The notes under the pieces are model-generated. The model was not told the origin of the DNA. It searched no databases and worked only from the letters and a program-made list of their open reading frames with translations. Below are positions 63,290 to 64,000 of a DNA stretch of 64,000 nucleotides, piece by piece. Source of the stretch: Candidatus Schekmanbacteria bacterium (GTDB lineage: Bacteria; Schekmanbacteria; GWA2-38-11; J061); the NCBI GenBank assembly GCA_016219965.1, contig JACRJM010000007.1, positions 452,473-516,472 on the forward strand. Reading direction: 5' to 3'. The translations under genes were made by a program, and so were the position numbers. The stretch's first letter is position 1. The number at the start of each line of letters is the position of its first letter.

Positions 63290-64000
63290 ATGAAAAGAAA
63301 TATAAATAACCCTAGCTCTCAGCAATACAATTTCGAAAACTTCACTTCTCTTTCCTGTGACATGATCACAAAGCTTGTCAACCGCACCTGCTTTATGGAG
63401 TTGTTTAAGAATTTAACATCTCAGGCAGGTACTTCAAATCAAACCAGCGTGCTTCTTTTAATTAATGTTGACGAGTTCCGGTCAATCAACGACATTTACG
63501 GGCACTCCGTTGGAGATGAACTTTTACATCGTCTTGCTGTGCTTATCCAAGACACTGTCATAAACTTCGATTTAATAAAATATTATACGAGTAGCGCCAG
63601 CATAATCGGCTATCTGGGAAGCGATGAATTTGGAGTTTTTTTGCCTGAAAGAGATAAAGAGGAAGGAATCAGGTTGGCCGAAGAGGTTAGGCAGAAGATA
63701 GAGAAAACACATTTTGCCGGGATACCGATTTCTTCCACGGTCAGCATAGGCATAGGGATTTATCCGGAGCATGGCAGTTCTACATCGGAGTTATTAACCA
63801 AAACTGACGCTGCTCTGTATCGGGCAAAGGAAAAAAAGGGAAACTGCTGTCATCTGTACTTATCGGAAGATCGTGTTTTAGAACAGATGCACTCAAGGCT
63901 TGAATGGAAGGATCGGATTAAAAACGCTCTTGAGGAAGACAGAATAAGCCCGTGGTTCCAGCCGATACTTTCACTTAAGGATAACCAGATACATCACTAC
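63290..64000 (+). CDS. Diguanylate cyclase/phosphodiesterase, GGDEF plus start of EAL (3' end outside the window)
   Basis: The frame is open from the ATG at 63290 to the right edge (237 codons). Residues ~25-195 are a GGDEF domain: CDMITKLVNRTCFMELF, LLLINVDEFRSINDIYGHSVGDELL, GYLGSDEFGVFLPE and STVSIGIGIYPEHG with ALYRAKEKKGN. The active-site loop reads GSDEF instead of GGDEF, so cyclase activity may be altered. The last residues (WKDRIKNALEEDRISPWFQPILSL) start an EAL domain. No N-terminal sensor domain precedes the GGDEF if this ATG is right. Confidence 0.88.
   Translation, partial: MKRNINNPSSQQYNFENFTSLSCDMITKLVNRTCFMELFKNLTSQAGTSNQTSVLLLINVDEFRSINDIYGHSVGDELLHRLAVLIQDTVINFDLIKYYTSSASIIGYLGSDEFGVFLPERDKEEGIRLAEEVRQKIEKTHFAGIPISSTVSIGIGIYPEHGSSTSELLTKTDAALYRAKEKKGNCCHLYLSEDRVLEQMHSRLEWKDRIKNALEEDRISPWFQPILSLKDNQIHHY

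Overview
The window looks like chromosomal DNA of a Gram-negative, probably uncultivated bacterium. It carries LPS-type genes (heptosyltransferase, WaaE-like GT2, O-antigen ligase, MsbA), exported c-type cytochromes, TAT and Sec signal peptides, and heavy use of AGG/AGA arginine codons. I cannot assign a phylum from sequence alone; affinity to Desulfobacterota, Nitrospirota or a related candidate phylum is only an impression. Genes are tightly packed, with many ATGA or TTGA stop/start overlaps.

Layout. 1-604: truncated BRO/antirepressor gene. 845-8023 (+): catabolic/redox operon (amidohydrolase, FAD oxidoreductase, 2[4Fe-4S] ferredoxin, class I fumarase alpha subunit, SdhA/FrdA flavoprotein), then a bilin-reductase-like protein and two membrane proteins. 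8038-11968 (-): periplasmic redox operon (exported HemF-like protein, diheme cytochrome c peroxidase, TAT metallophosphoesterase, monoheme cytochrome c). 12.2-18.5 kb: secreted subtilisin-like protease, PQQ-type sugar dehydrogenase and a membrane TPR protein. 18.5-35.9 kb (+): surface-glycan cluster (GT2, GT9, six GT4, two CDP-glycerol glycerophosphotransferase-like proteins, a nucleotidyltransferase, O-antigen ligase, MsbA-like ABC exporter), interrupted by moaD-moaE-MBL hydrolase-folE-dcd. 36 kb: TumE/TumA toxin-antitoxin. 36.7-40.8 kb: LVIVD-repeat protein and a sensor kinase with a periplasmic heme-c motif. 41.0-44.8 kb: hisB-hisH-hisA-hisF-hisI-coaE. 44.8-47.5 kb: SlyD-like PPIase, another GT4, rpmB and a methyltransferase.

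47.5-56.4 kb is an A+T-rich, entirely minus-strand island that reads as a defence or stress module. In transcription order it holds a CARF-domain sigma54 activator of the RtcR type, a near-consensus -24/-12 promoter, a DUF3696-type AAA ATPase, an unrecognised 337-aa protein with a PLD-like C-terminal motif, a RecD-like helicase overlapping a TPR/cold-shock-domain gene, and a DUF433/DUF5615 toxin-antitoxin pair. A ligand-sensing CARF activator that appears to switch on the ATPase/effector pair is the best candidate here for an undescribed system.

56.5-64 kb: a second bilin-reductase-like protein, a secreted M12B-type metalloprotease, a DUF523 protein, an O-methyltransferase plus MFS transporter pair, a tRNA-Arg(CCU) gene cut off after its anticodon arm (probable integration scar), a RelBE-type toxin-antitoxin pair, and the start of a GGDEF-EAL protein running off the right edge. 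A family of at least four intergenic palindromes has variable but self-complementary stems around a conserved core, and is scattered over the first 38 kb.
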